62,666 nucleotides of DNA from Rhodovarius lipocyclicus (GTDB lineage: Bacteria > Pseudomonadota > Alphaproteobacteria > Acetobacterales > Acetobacteraceae). Below are positions 16,822-26,047 of the stretch, in pieces. A program made the translations under genes and the position numbers. The stretch is from contig NZ_JAAABL010000020.1 in the NCBI RefSeq assembly GCF_009900765.1, positions 1-62,666 of the forward strand, given 5' to 3'. Numbering within the stretch: position 1 is the stretch's first letter; every line of letters starts with the position of its first letter. The notes beneath the pieces are model-generated. The model had not been told where the DNA came from and did not search any database. It worked only from the letters and a program-made list of their open reading frames with translations.

Positions 16822-17067
16822 TCAGCGGCGCCCGTTCCGCACCGCCACCCGGGCACCGCGCTGGCCCATGCTCTGCTGGATGGCCTGCCGGCGGGCGCGC
16901 TCCTGCGCGAAGGTGGTGGTCACCGCGCCGATGGTGGGGGTCATCATGGACGTGTCCTGGCCCATCACCCAGTTCTGGCCCACCACCAGGGTCTGGCGGG
17001 CTTCCGCTGCGCCGCCGATGCCCATGCCCGCCGCCAGGACCAGGGCCATGATCGTCATCTTGTGCAT
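16822..17067 (-). CDS. Small exported protein of unknown function
   Basis: An 81-residue protein from the ATG giving MHKMTIMALVLAAGMGIGGAAEA, a good signal peptide. The mature part (about 58 residues) is QTLVVGQNWVMGQDTSMMTPTI-like, followed by a basic helix rich in Arg/Gln (AQERARRQAIQQSMGQRG). I know no family for it. Upstream starts would put a charged tail before the signal peptide. It faces the Bug gene tail-to-tail. An AT-rich upstream region with a TATAAT-like box is a candidate promoter. Confidence 0.6.
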   Translation of the reverse strand: MHKMTIMALVLAAGMGIGGAAEARQTLVVGQNWVMGQDTSMMTPTIGAVTTTFAQERARRQAIQQSMGQRGARVAVRNGRR

Positions 17068-17139
17068 GTCACCGTCTCCATTCGCTGCGGAAGTCCGTGG
17101 TGGCCTTCCCTCTGGAGACAGGTGTATCCGCACCAAGTG

Positions 17140-17186
17140 ATAGATAAAATAAGATGGATTATATGTTTTCGATAGACATTATCTAT
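17140..17186 (-). promoter_or_regulatory. AT-rich putative promoter with inverted repeats
   Basis: An unusually AT-rich patch in GC-rich DNA. On the minus strand it has TATAAT (17158-17163) and a nearby dyad ATAGA-5-TCTAT (17172-17186). Outer arms atagataa (17140-17147) and ttatctat (17179-17186) are perfect. No good -35 box is at 17 bp, so activation by a regulator is possible. It would drive the small exported protein. Its right end overlaps the stop of the nitronate monooxygenase gene. Confidence 0.4.
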
Positions 17187-18132
17187 TGAAAGCCTGCAAC
17201 CGCGTGAGGCCCGCCTCGGCCTCCGCCATCATCCGGCGTACCACCTCTCCGGCGGGCAGGATCTCGTGGATCACGCCCACGCATTGCCCGGCCCAGACAT
17301 AGGAATCCTCCATCTCCCCGCCCTCGACCCCGCGCGCGTTGGCGGCGCCGGAGATCAGGGGCAGCAGCTCCTCCCGCCCCGCGCCGCTGGCCTCGCATTC
17401 CAGGATGTGGCGCACATGGGCGGAATCCAGCGCCCGGCCGGGCTGGCCCAGGCTGCGCTTGATCAGGGTGGTGTCGGAGGGCAGGGCCTCGGCCAGCGCC
17501 CGCTTGTAGGCGGGGTGGGCACGGGCTTCCTCGGTGGCGACGAAGCGGGTGCCCATCTCCACCCCCTCCGCGCCCAGGGCCAGGGCGGCCAGCAGGCCGC
17601 GCCCGTCGGCGATGCCGCCGCTGGCCAGCACCGGGATCTTCACCGCATCCACCACGCGCGGCACCATGACCATGGTGGTCTCATCCCCCCGGCCGATATG
17701 GCCGCCGCCCTCGAAACCCACGGTGGCGACGATGTCGGCGCCCGCGGCCTCGGCCTTCTTCGCCAACTCGGGGCCCGCGATCAGCACCAGGGTGCGCACG
17801 CCATGCCCCTCGCAGCGGCGCAGCCAGGGGGCGGGGTTGCCGGCGGTGAAGGCGATCACCGGCACCTTTTCCTCCAGCGTCACCTCCAGCAGGGCGGTGA
17901 TGTCGGCGCGGCCGAGGGGGAAGTTCACGCCGAACGGGTGCGGCGTCAGCGCCCGGCAGCGGCGGATCTCGGCGCGCAGCGCCTCCGGCTCCTGCAAGGT
18001 GGCGGTGTTGATCTGCCCGCAGCCCCCGGCATTGGACACGGCGGCGGCGAGTTCCGCATAGGCCACGCGGGCCAGCCCGCCCTGGATGATGGGGTGCCGG
18101 ATGCCCAGCAATTCGGTGACGCGGGTGCGCAT
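17179..18132 (-). CDS. Nitronate monooxygenase family flavoprotein
   Basis: A 317-residue FMN-dependent TIM-barrel enzyme of the 2-nitropropane dioxygenase family. Visible blocks are IRHPIIQGGLARVAYAELAAAVSNAGG at the N-terminus, NFPLGRADI, VATVGFEGGGHIGRGDETT, PVLASGGIADGRGLLAALALGAEGVEMGTRF for FMN phosphate binding, and the end WAGQCVGVIHEI. Such enzymes oxidise alkyl nitronates or act as enoyl reductase-like proteins, and the true substrate is not evident. It lies 10 bp after the Crp/Fnr gene on the same strand, so it is probably its operon partner. Confidence 0.9.
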   Translation of the reverse strand: MRTRVTELLGIRHPIIQGGLARVAYAELAAAVSNAGGCGQINTATLQEPEALRAEIRRCRALTPHPFGVNFPLGRADITALLEVTLEEKVPVIAFTAGNPAPWLRRCEGHGVRTLVLIAGPELAKKAEAAGADIVATVGFEGGGHIGRGDETTMVMVPRVVDAVKIPVLASGGIADGRGLLAALALGAEGVEMGTRFVATEEARAHPAYKRALAEALPSDTTLIKRSLGQPGRALDSAHVRHILECEASGAGREELLPLISGAANARGVEGGEMEDSYVWAGQCVGVIHEILPAGEVVRRMMAEAEAGLTRLQAFNR

Positions 18133-18142
18133 GGGATGTGTC

Positions 18143-18871
18143 CTACAGCAGGGGCCGGCGCGGGGCCGGCTGTTCCCAATAGTCGGCCACTCGGCGCAGC
18201 GCGCGCAAATCCCCCACCGTCAGCACGCCCTCCTTCAGGGAGACCAGGCCCTGACGCCGCAGCTGCTGCAGCACGCGGTTGGTGTGCACGGCCGACAGGC
18301 CCAGCAGATCGGCGATATGCCCCTGGGTCAGCGGAAAAGGCACCCCGCCATCCGGCCGCTTCAACCCGCTGCTGGCCGCGCGGCGGTACAGCAGCACCAG
18401 CAGCATCGCCATGCGTTCCATGGCGCTGCGCCGGCCCACGCTCAGCAGCACGTCGTCGGTTAGGCGCTCGCCATGCGCCGACAGCCAGGTCAGGTCGAGC
18501 GCGAGGGATGGGTGATCGCGGAACAGCTCCCACACCATGTCGCGGCGGAAGGCGCAGAGCGTGACCTCCGTCAGCGCCTCCACCCCGTGGGGGGAGGCGC
18601 TCATCAGCTCCGCCTGCAAGCCCACCACATCGCCGGGCAGCAGGACGTTCAGGATCTGCCGGCGGCCGTCGGGCAGGCTTTTGTAGCGGAAGGCCCAGCC
18701 GCGCAGCAGCGTATAGATGCGCTCGTCGGTGGCGCCCTCGGCGATGATGGTGTCGCCGGCAGCATGGGGGTACTCGGCGCGCTTCTGGCGGCTGATCCAA
18801 GCCAGCTGTTCCGGGGTGAATTCCCGCATGTCGGACAGGGCGCGCAAGGGACAAGCTTGGCAGGGCAGCAT
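18143..18871 (-). CDS. Crp/Fnr family transcriptional regulator
   Basis: A 242-residue regulator. It has an N-terminal cNMP-like beta-barrel (GDTIIAEGATDERIYTLLRG, then QILNVLLPGDVVGLQ), a dimer helix, and a C-terminal helix-turn-helix with recognition part TQGHIADLLGLSAVHTNRVL. Only a CQAC pair is seen near the start (MLPCQACPLRALSDM), not the four-Cys Fnr pattern. A redox or nitrogen-oxide sensing role is possible but not shown. The start at 18871 fits family length; the frame extends to 18937. It is divergent from a sensor kinase and upstream of the nitronate monooxygenase. Confidence 0.88.
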   Translation of the reverse strand: MLPCQACPLRALSDMREFTPEQLAWISRQKRAEYPHAAGDTIIAEGATDERIYTLLRGWAFRYKSLPDGRRQILNVLLPGDVVGLQAELMSASPHGVEALTEVTLCAFRRDMVWELFRDHPSLALDLTWLSAHGERLTDDVLLSVGRRSAMERMAMLLVLLYRRAASSGLKRPDGGVPFPLTQGHIADLLGLSAVHTNRVLQQLRRQGLVSLKEGVLTVGDLRALRRVADYWEQPAPRRPLL

Positions 18872-18957
18872 AGGGGGTCGCCTGGGGTTACGAGAAACAC
18901 ATTGGACACAACAGCTTGATTGTCCCACAAAAAGCACACCGCATTAACACATGTTAT

Positions 18958-18969
18958 CGTTCCGGAACG
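18958..18969. promoter_or_regulatory. Perfect 12-bp palindrome in the crp/kinase intergenic region
   Basis: The sequence cgttccggaacg lies between the divergent Crp/Fnr gene and the sensor kinase gene. It presents GGAAC in both directions, the -35 word of EcfG-type stress promoters. The expected CGTT -10 word is imperfect on both sides (CGGT at 17 bp leftward, CGCG at 16 bp rightward). It is a candidate operator or weak divergent promoter. Confidence 0.35.
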
Positions 18970-19015
18970 TGTCTCCGTTAAGATCGCGCAGTCTCACCAA
19001 GGTCCATTTGCTGGC

Positions 19016-20005
19016 ATGCAACGCATATTGAGGGTTTCGCCTCTGCGGGACCGCCCAGCGGCTGGTTTCGGCTTCGGCCTTCTGAGTTTCGTGGCGGCTT
19101 TCGCGCTACGCTACTGGGCCGGGGAGGCGATGGGCAATCTGCCCTTCGTCACTTTCTTCCTGGCCGGCTTGGTCACCACGGTGGTCGCTGGCTGGCGGCC
19201 GGCGGTGCTGGTGATCGCGCTGTCCTTCTTCGCATCATGGTATTTCTTCCTGCAGCCCTTCGCCAGTTTCGCCCTGCCCTGGCCCCAGGGCTACATCGCG
19301 CTGGGCTTCTTTCTGGCGGTGTCGGTGAGCGAGACGGTGGTGCTGGCCTTTCTGCAACGCACGCTGGAGGAGTTGGCGCGGGAACGCGAGCGGGTGGAGG
19401 CCCTGCTGCGCCACCAGAAGCACCTGTACCATGAATTGCAGCACCGGGTCGCGAACGGCATCCAGTCGCTCGCCTCCATCCTCTCCATCCAGGCCGCCAC
19501 GATCGCCGACGCCGAGGACGCGGAGCAGGCGCTGCACGACGCCGCCCAGCGCCTGCGCGGCGTGGCCGCCGTGCACCGCCGCCTGCATGATCCGGAACTG
19601 GCCGGGGCCGGCTTCGGCAAGGTGCTGGAGGGGCTGGCGCGGGACATGCTGGACAATGCCGGCATGGAGGACGTGACGCTGGAGGTGTCCGTGGCGGTGC
19701 CCCCGCCGGACCAGGATAGCGCGACCACCCTGGCCATGGTGGCGCTGGAAGCGTGTTCCAACGCCATCAAGCATGCCTTCGCGGAAGGCGGGACCGGCCA
19801 TCTGCGGATCACGCTGCACCCGGAGGGCGACCGGCTGGTGCTGACGGTGCGCGACGACGGCCCAGGCCCGGGGCCGGCGCGCGAGGGCAGCCTGGGCATG
19901 ACCATCATGCAGGGCTTCGCCCAGCGCCTGGGCGGCGAGGTGGCCCTGGGCCACGCGGCGGAGGGCGGGGCGGTGCTGCGGCTGACCATGCCGCGAAATC
20001 GATAA
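19016..20005 (+). CDS. Sensor histidine kinase (DUF4118-like membrane part, HisKA_2)
   Basis: A 329-residue membrane kinase. Three to four hydrophobic segments lie between about 17 and 112 (GLLSFVAAFALRYW, FVTFFLAGLVTTVVAG, AVLVIALSFFASWYFFL), like the DUF4118/KdpD-type sensor part. A coiled helix follows, then the HisKA_2 phosphoacceptor H143 in HELQHRVANG. The ATPase has N-box LEACSNAIKHAF and G-box VRDDGPGPG. No response regulator is adjacent. HisKA_2 kinases often work with single-domain regulators or the general stress response. The ATG at 19016 is chosen; a TTG at 18920 would add a charged stretch. Confidence 0.88.
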   Translation: MQRILRVSPLRDRPAAGFGFGLLSFVAAFALRYWAGEAMGNLPFVTFFLAGLVTTVVAGWRPAVLVIALSFFASWYFFLQPFASFALPWPQGYIALGFFLAVSVSETVVLAFLQRTLEELARERERVEALLRHQKHLYHELQHRVANGIQSLASILSIQAATIADAEDAEQALHDAAQRLRGVAAVHRRLHDPELAGAGFGKVLEGLARDMLDNAGMEDVTLEVSVAVPPPDQDSATTLAMVALEACSNAIKHAFAEGGTGHLRITLHPEGDRLVLTVRDDGPGPGPAREGSLGMTIMQGFAQRLGGEVALGHAAEGGAVLRLTMPRNR

Positions 20006-20020
20006 GAACATCGCGGGAAC
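20006..20020 (+). promoter_or_regulatory. LexA (SOS) box upstream of uvrB
   Basis: GAAC at 20006-20009, seven bases, GAAC at 20017-20020. This exactly matches the alphaproteobacterial LexA site GTTC-N7-GTTC read on the other strand. It starts one base after the kinase stop codon and lies 39-53 bp before the uvrB ATG, the right place for SOS repression of uvrB. Confidence 0.8.
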
Positions 20021-20058
20021 AGGGTGCGAAAACGCCGCGCCGCGCCTAGATTGGCGGG

Positions 20059-22266
<2,208 letters not shown>

Positions 22267-22294
22267 ATCATGCAACCATCACGCGATTCTGCTT

Positions 22295-22323
22295 TTGCCA
22301 GCCCGTGAGTCTTGGGCTAGTAT
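22295..22323 (+). promoter_or_regulatory. Sigma70-type promoter for a candidate small RNA
   Basis: TTGCCA at 22295-22300 and TAGTAT at 22318-22323 with the optimal 17-bp spacer, 28 bases after the uvrB stop. Transcription would start near 22330. Both boxes match four of six consensus positions, which stands out in DNA this GC-rich. Confidence 0.55.
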
Positions 22324-22329
22324 CCGTGC

Positions 22330-22447
22330 ATCCGGTGCCTGTTGAACGCCGGTGAGCGACCCGGTATCCCCTGCCGGCTCGCCCTACCATTCCGATCGGA
22401 AGTACAACAATGGGCGCCCGACCACCCCCCTGGTCGGGCGCTTTTTT
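22330..22447 (+). ncRNA. Candidate small RNA between uvrB and FAH gene
   Basis: About 118 nt bounded by a well-spaced promoter and a perfect intrinsic terminator. An internal hairpin is at 22351-22383: arm ggtgagc pairs gctcgcc, with an inner ccgg/ccgg stem. It does not show the SRP RNA tetraloop domain, 6S or tmRNA features. A short frame starting at ATG 22410 with a GGAAG upstream runs through the terminator and looks accidental. The alternative is a 5' leader of the FAH gene, with the terminator as attenuator. The gap 22267-22562 holds nothing else. Confidence 0.5.
22414..22447 (+). terminator. Intrinsic terminator
   Basis: A perfect 11-bp stem gcgcccgacca/tggtcgggcgc with loop cccccc, followed by six T. 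It ends the candidate small RNA and would also end uvrB readthrough. Confidence 0.92.
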
Positions 22448-22562
22448 GTTGAATAGATACTTCTGGCGCTCGTTCCTCAGATTTTACTTTAAGTGGTACG
22501 CCCTTCCCGTTGGCGCCCGGCGCTGGTAACCCTTGCGGGCATCCTTGCGCAAAGAGGCCCCG

Positions 22563-23249
22563 ATGCCCGAATACGTGATCCCCGCCCCGCCGCAGGCCGT
22601 CCTCCCCATCAAGGGGTCGGATGCGGTGTTCCCGGTGCGCCGCATTTTCTGCGTCGGCCGCAACTACGCCGAACACGCGATCGAAATGGGCAGCGACCCG
22701 ACGCGTGAGCCGCCCTTCTATTTCACCAAACCCGCCGACGCGGTGGTGACCGGCGGCGCCGACATGCCCTACCCGCCCGCGAGCAAGGAGCTGCATCATG
22801 AGATGGAGCTGGTGGTCGCGATCGGCGTGGGTGGCGCCAACATTCCGGTGGCCGACGCGCTGAAGCATGTGTGGGGCTATTGCTGCGGCCTGGACATGAC
22901 CCGGCGCGACCTGCAGAACGCCGCCAAGAAGACCGGCCGCCCCTGGGACATGGGCAAGGGCTTCGACCAGTCCGCGCCGATGGGCCTGCTGGTGCCGGCC
23001 GCGGGCGTCGATGCCTCCAAGGGCAAGATCGAGCTGACGGTGAACGGCAAGGTCGTGCAGACCTCCGACCTGTCCAAGCTGATCTGGTCGATCCCCGAAG
23101 TGATCGCGAACCTGTCCGAGCTGGTGACGCTGGCCCCCGGCGACCTGATCATGACCGGCACGCCCGAGGGCGTGGCCGCCGTGCAGAAGGGCGACGTGCT
23201 GGAAGGCTTCGTCGAGGGCGTGGGCACGATCAAGACCAAGATCGTCTGA
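22563..23249 (+). CDS. Fumarylacetoacetate hydrolase family protein
   Basis: A 228-residue FAH-superfamily enzyme. It shows the family opening FCVGRNYAEHAIEMG, the metal-site part HHEMELVVAIG (Glu ligands), the Asp in CCGLDMTRRDLQNAAK, the KGFDQSAPMG stretch and the end LAPGDLIMTGTPEGVAAV. These enzymes cleave or decarboxylate acylpyruvates or oxaloacetate with Mg2+. Candidates are acylpyruvase and oxaloacetate decarboxylase (FAHD1-like). The ATG at 22563 gives the standard family start. It has its own terminator and is probably monocistronic. Confidence 0.92.
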   Translation: MPEYVIPAPPQAVLPIKGSDAVFPVRRIFCVGRNYAEHAIEMGSDPTREPPFYFTKPADAVVTGGADMPYPPASKELHHEMELVVAIGVGGANIPVADALKHVWGYCCGLDMTRRDLQNAAKKTGRPWDMGKGFDQSAPMGLLVPAAGVDASKGKIELTVNGKVVQTSDLSKLIWSIPEVIANLSELVTLAPGDLIMTGTPEGVAAVQKGDVLEGFVEGVGTIKTKIV

Positions 23250-23255
23250 GACGCG

Positions 23256-23289
23256 CCGGGGGAAAGGAATTTCCCCCGGGCCTTTTTTT
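23256..23289 (+). terminator. Intrinsic terminator after the FAH gene
   Basis: A 10-bp perfect stem ccgggggaaa/tttcccccgg with loop ggaa, then gcc and seven T. It starts six bases after the FAH stop codon. It would separate FAH from xthA transcription. Confidence 0.88.
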
Positions 23290-23359
23290 CGGTTCCGGGC
23301 CGCCCTTACCCCCGCACGGGGCCGCGAGGGCGCCCCTTCCCAGGAAGCGGGACATCACC

Positions 23360-24157
23360 ATGCGTATCGCCACCTGGAACATCAACTCCGTCCGCCTGCG
23401 CCTGCCTCTGCTGGCGGGCGTGCGCGATGCGCTGTCCCCCGATGTGATCTGCCTGCAGGAAACGAAGTGCCCGGATGAGCTGTTCCCGCTCGAAGGCATC
23501 AAGGCCCTGGGCTACGAGCACATCGCGATGCGCGGCATGAAGGGCTACAACGGCGTGGCGGTGTTGTCGCGCACCCCCTTCACCGTGCTGCCGGACACGC
23601 CCGACTGGTGCCTGAAGGGCGATTGCCGTCATCTGGGCGTGCTGCTGGACAGCCCGGCGGGCCCGCTGGAACTGCACAATTTCTACATCCCGGCCGGCGG
23701 CGACATCCCGGACCGCGAGGCCAACGTCAAATTCGCGCACAAGCTGGATTTCCTGGCCGAGGCCACGGAATGGTCCCGGACGCGCGCCAGCGCCCCCCGC
23801 CGCGTGATGCTGGGCGACCTGAACATCGCGCCGCTGGAACATGACGTGTGGTCGCACAAGGAATTGCTGAAGGTCGTCTCCCACACACCGATCGAGGTGG
23901 AGGCGCTGACCCGCTGGCAAAACGAGGGCAACTGGCACGACGCGCTGCGCCATTTCGTGCCGGCGGACCAGAAGCTGTACACGTGGTGGTCGTACCGCGC
24001 GCAGGATTGGGCGGCCTCGAACCGCGGGCGGCGGCTGGACCATGTATGGGTCTCGCCCGACCTGGCGCCCAGCCTGAAACAACACCAGGTGCTGAAGGAA
24101 GCGCGCGGCTGGGAGAAAGCCAGCGACCATGTGCCCGTGATGGTGGAACTGGGATGA
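23360..24157 (+). CDS. xthA: Exodeoxyribonuclease III
   Basis: A 265-residue endonuclease/exonuclease/phosphatase-fold enzyme acting on abasic sites in base-excision repair. Motifs in order: ATWNINSVR, the metal ligand Glu in CLQETKCP, YNGVAVLSR, FYIPAGGD, the catalytic GDLNIAP, and the end RLDHVWVSPDL with SDHVPVMV carrying the Asp-His pair. The ATG with upstream aggaagcgg fits family length; longer in-frame sequence encodes the FAH terminator. The stop overlaps tsaB by four bases, making the operon xthA-tsaB-rimI. Confidence 0.95.
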   Translation: MRIATWNINSVRLRLPLLAGVRDALSPDVICLQETKCPDELFPLEGIKALGYEHIAMRGMKGYNGVAVLSRTPFTVLPDTPDWCLKGDCRHLGVLLDSPAGPLELHNFYIPAGGDIPDREANVKFAHKLDFLAEATEWSRTRASAPRRVMLGDLNIAPLEHDVWSHKELLKVVSHTPIEVEALTRWQNEGNWHDALRHFVPADQKLYTWWSYRAQDWAASNRGRRLDHVWVSPDLAPSLKQHQVLKEARGWEKASDHVPVMVELG

Positions 24158-24774
24158 TCCTGGCGCTGGAATCCTCGGGCGCGCGGTGCTCCGTGGCGCT
24201 GTGGGACGGCACGCTGGTGGCGGAGGCGGCGCGGGATGAGGCGCGGGGCCATGCCTCCATCCTGCCCGTGCTGGTGGAACAGGTGCTGGTGGAACAGGTG
24301 ATGGGCCAAACGGCGGTCACGGCGGTCGCGGCCGGGGTGGGCCCAGGCGGCTTCACCGGGCTGCGCGCCGGGCTGGCCGTGGCGCAGGGCCTGGCGCTGG
24401 CGCTGGGCGTGCCCGTGCTGGGCGTGACGACCGGCGAGGCGCTGGCCGCCGAGGCCGACAACCCGGCGAACCTGCCCATCTGGGCCGCGCTGGACAACAA
24501 GCGCGGCCGTATCTTTCTGGAGCGCCCCGGCGAACCCCCCGTGGCGGTGGAGGAGGACGCCTTGCCCCTGCCCGCCGGGCCGGTGCTGCTGGTGGGCGAT
24601 GCGGCGGAACGCGCGGCGGCGGCGCTGGCGGCACGCGGGGCCGTGGCGCGCGCCGTGCCGCCCGCCCTGGCCCATGCGCGCGGCGTGGCGCGGGTGGCCG
24701 CGGCCATGCTGGCGGGCCAATGCCCCCGCCGGGCCGCGGAGCCGCTCTATATCGACGCGCCCGCCACCACATGA
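24154..24774 (+). CDS. tsaB: tRNA threonylcarbamoyladenosine biosynthesis protein TsaB
   Basis: A 206-residue protein. It has an ASKHA-like N-terminus (MILALESSGARCSVALWD) and the TsaB/TsaD hallmark GVGPGGFTGLRAGLAVAQGLALAL. TsaB scaffolds TsaD and TsaE in making t6A37 on tRNAs that read ANN codons. The C-terminal half is short and Ala-rich, as is common in alphaproteobacteria. It overlaps xthA (ATGA) upstream and rimI (ATGA) downstream; the tsaB-rimI pairing is widely conserved. The short duplicated VEQVLVEQV near residue 43 is a small tandem duplication. Confidence 0.93.
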   Translation: MILALESSGARCSVALWDGTLVAEAARDEARGHASILPVLVEQVLVEQVMGQTAVTAVAAGVGPGGFTGLRAGLAVAQGLALALGVPVLGVTTGEALAAEADNPANLPIWAALDNKRGRIFLERPGEPPVAVEEDALPLPAGPVLLVGDAAERAAAALAARGAVARAVPPALAHARGVARVAAAMLAGQCPRRAAEPLYIDAPATT

Positions 24775-25202
24775 GCAATCCCGTACCGGCCGGGGTGGAG
24801 GACGCGCCGGCCCTGGCCGCGCTGCACGCCACCGCCTTCACCGGCGATGAGGCCTGGGACGCCGATGCGATGGCGGAACTGCTGGAGGGCCTGGGCTGCT
24901 ACGCGCTGTGGGTGCCGGGCCAGGGCTTCATCATGGCCCGCGCGATCGCCGGAGAGGCGGAGGTGATGACCATCGCCGTGGCCCCCGGCTTCCGGCGCCA
25001 GGGGGTGGGTGCCGCGCTGATGCGCGGCGCCATCCAGGTCGCCAAGGCCTATGGCGCGGAAACAATTTTCCTTGAGGCAGCAGAAAACAACAACGCCGCA
25101 TTACAACTTTACCACCTATTAGGCTTTGAAAAAGCCGGCATCAGGCGGCGCTACTACAGTGATGGGACTGACGCATTGTTGCTGTCCCTCAACCTTTGCT
25201 GA
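24771..25202 (+). CDS. rimI: Ribosomal-protein-alanine N-acetyltransferase-like GNAT protein
   Basis: A 143-residue GNAT enzyme. The acetyl-CoA loop reads VAPGFRRQGVGAALM, followed by FLEAAENNNAALQLYHLLGF and RRRYYSDGTDALLLSL, the RimI ending. RimI acetylates the N-terminus of ribosomal protein bS18. Coupled to tsaB by ATGA. The first 290 bp are GC-rich like the neighbours, but from about 25060 the gene becomes AT-richer with different codon choice (aca att ttc ctt, caa ctt tac), continuing into tusA. The last 14 bp overlap the convergent tusA gene. Confidence 0.9.
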   Translation: MSNPVPAGVEDAPALAALHATAFTGDEAWDADAMAELLEGLGCYALWVPGQGFIMARAIAGEAEVMTIAVAPGFRRQGVGAALMRGAIQVAKAYGAETIFLEAAENNNAALQLYHLLGFEKAGIRRRYYSDGTDALLLSLNLC

Positions 25203-25410
25203 TGATTAAGCGTCCATTTTCATGCAAAAGAATGCGATGCCCTTGTTCAGTAACGGTTTTCGGTAAGTTTTTGGCGGGTTCGTCACCGCTGTACAGCACC
25301 TCCAGAACCTCGCCTGCGGCCATACGATCCAGCATCAAACGTGTGCGCACAAAGGTCATGGGACATGTTTCGGAACGTATATCGATCTGCTGGTCCGGCG
25401 TTTCTGACAT
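25189..25410 (-). CDS. tusA: Sulfurtransferase TusA family protein
   Basis: A 73-residue protein with the TusA/SirA fold and the active Cys in SETCPMTFVRTRLML. The usual CPxP reads CPMT here. GEVLEVLYSGDEPAKNLPK and RILLHENGRLIISKG form the following strands. TusA carries persulfide sulfur for tRNA thiolation or other sulfur transfer. The start giving MSETPDQQID is chosen; an ATG four codons earlier is possible. The gene is markedly less GC-rich than the neighbours. It is convergent with rimI (14-bp overlap) and divergent from mucR. Confidence 0.9.
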   Translation of the reverse strand: MSETPDQQIDIRSETCPMTFVRTRLMLDRMAAGEVLEVLYSGDEPAKNLPKTVTEQGHRILLHENGRLIISKG

Positions 25411-25512
25411 AATTTTCAACACTCCACGGCTAAGTTTTACCTCTATAGTCTATTGCGTAGACGCGGGAGTTTCCCGTATCGGTATTCATCATCCAAACTG
25501 GGGATGGCTCCC

Positions 25513-25944
25513 ATGCTAGAGAATGATTCGGCTCAGGATCTCCTGGGTCTCACCGCTGAGATCGTGTCCGCTCACGTCTCCAACAACCCTGTTGCCATGG
25601 CCGATCTGCCTGGGCTGATCGCGCAGGTCCATAATGCGCTGACCAATCTGGGCAAGCCCGCGCCGGAGCCCGAGGCGAAGAAGCAGGAACCGGCGGTGCC
25701 GGTGAAGAAATCCGTCACGGCGGATTATCTGATCTGCCTTGAGGACGGCAAGAAGCTGAAGATGCTGAAGCGCCACCTCAAGACCGCCTACAACATGACC
25801 CCGGAGCAGTACCGCGACAAATGGGGCCTGCCCAGCGACTACCCCATGGTGGCCGAGGCCTATGCGCAGAAGCGTTCCGACCTGGCCAAGCAGATCGGCC
25901 TGGGCACCAAGCCGCGCGGCCGCCCGGCGCGCGCGAAGGGCTGA
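25513..25944 (+). CDS. mucR: MucR/Ros family transcriptional regulator
   Basis: A 143-residue regulator of the alphaproteobacterial Ros/MucR type. The N-terminal oligomerisation part reads LLGLTAEIVSAHVSNNPVAMADLPGLIAQVH. A Pro/Lys-rich linker leads to the DNA-binding domain YLICLEDGKKLKMLKRHLKTAYNMTPEQYR, then WGLPSDYPMVA. The finger's second Cys is an Asp (CLED), while the Cys and two-His region remain. MucR proteins act as global repressors of surface polysaccharide, motility and virulence genes and bind AT-rich DNA. A start at 25504 would add three residues. The basic tail ends KPRGRPARAKG. Confidence 0.92.
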   Translation: MLENDSAQDLLGLTAEIVSAHVSNNPVAMADLPGLIAQVHNALTNLGKPAPEPEAKKQEPAVPVKKSVTADYLICLEDGKKLKMLKRHLKTAYNMTPEQYRDKWGLPSDYPMVAEAYAQKRSDLAKQIGLGTKPRGRPARAKG

Positions 25945-26047
25945 ACCTGCGCGGATCGGGCCCACCCCGGGCCATCCCCGCTTTGCGATGGACGGAACAA
26001 CCATTATGTTCCGCCCATAGCGCGGGAGATCACAGCACTTGGCGTTG

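Noticed and set aside
22330-22447. SRP RNA, 6S RNA or tmRNA
   Set aside because: The diagnostic SRP tetraloop region, 6S open bubble and tmRNA tRNA-like ends are not present.
22410-22529. 39-codon frame with a GGAAG ribosome-like site
   Set aside because: It runs through a perfect intrinsic terminator. The terminator explains the sequence better.
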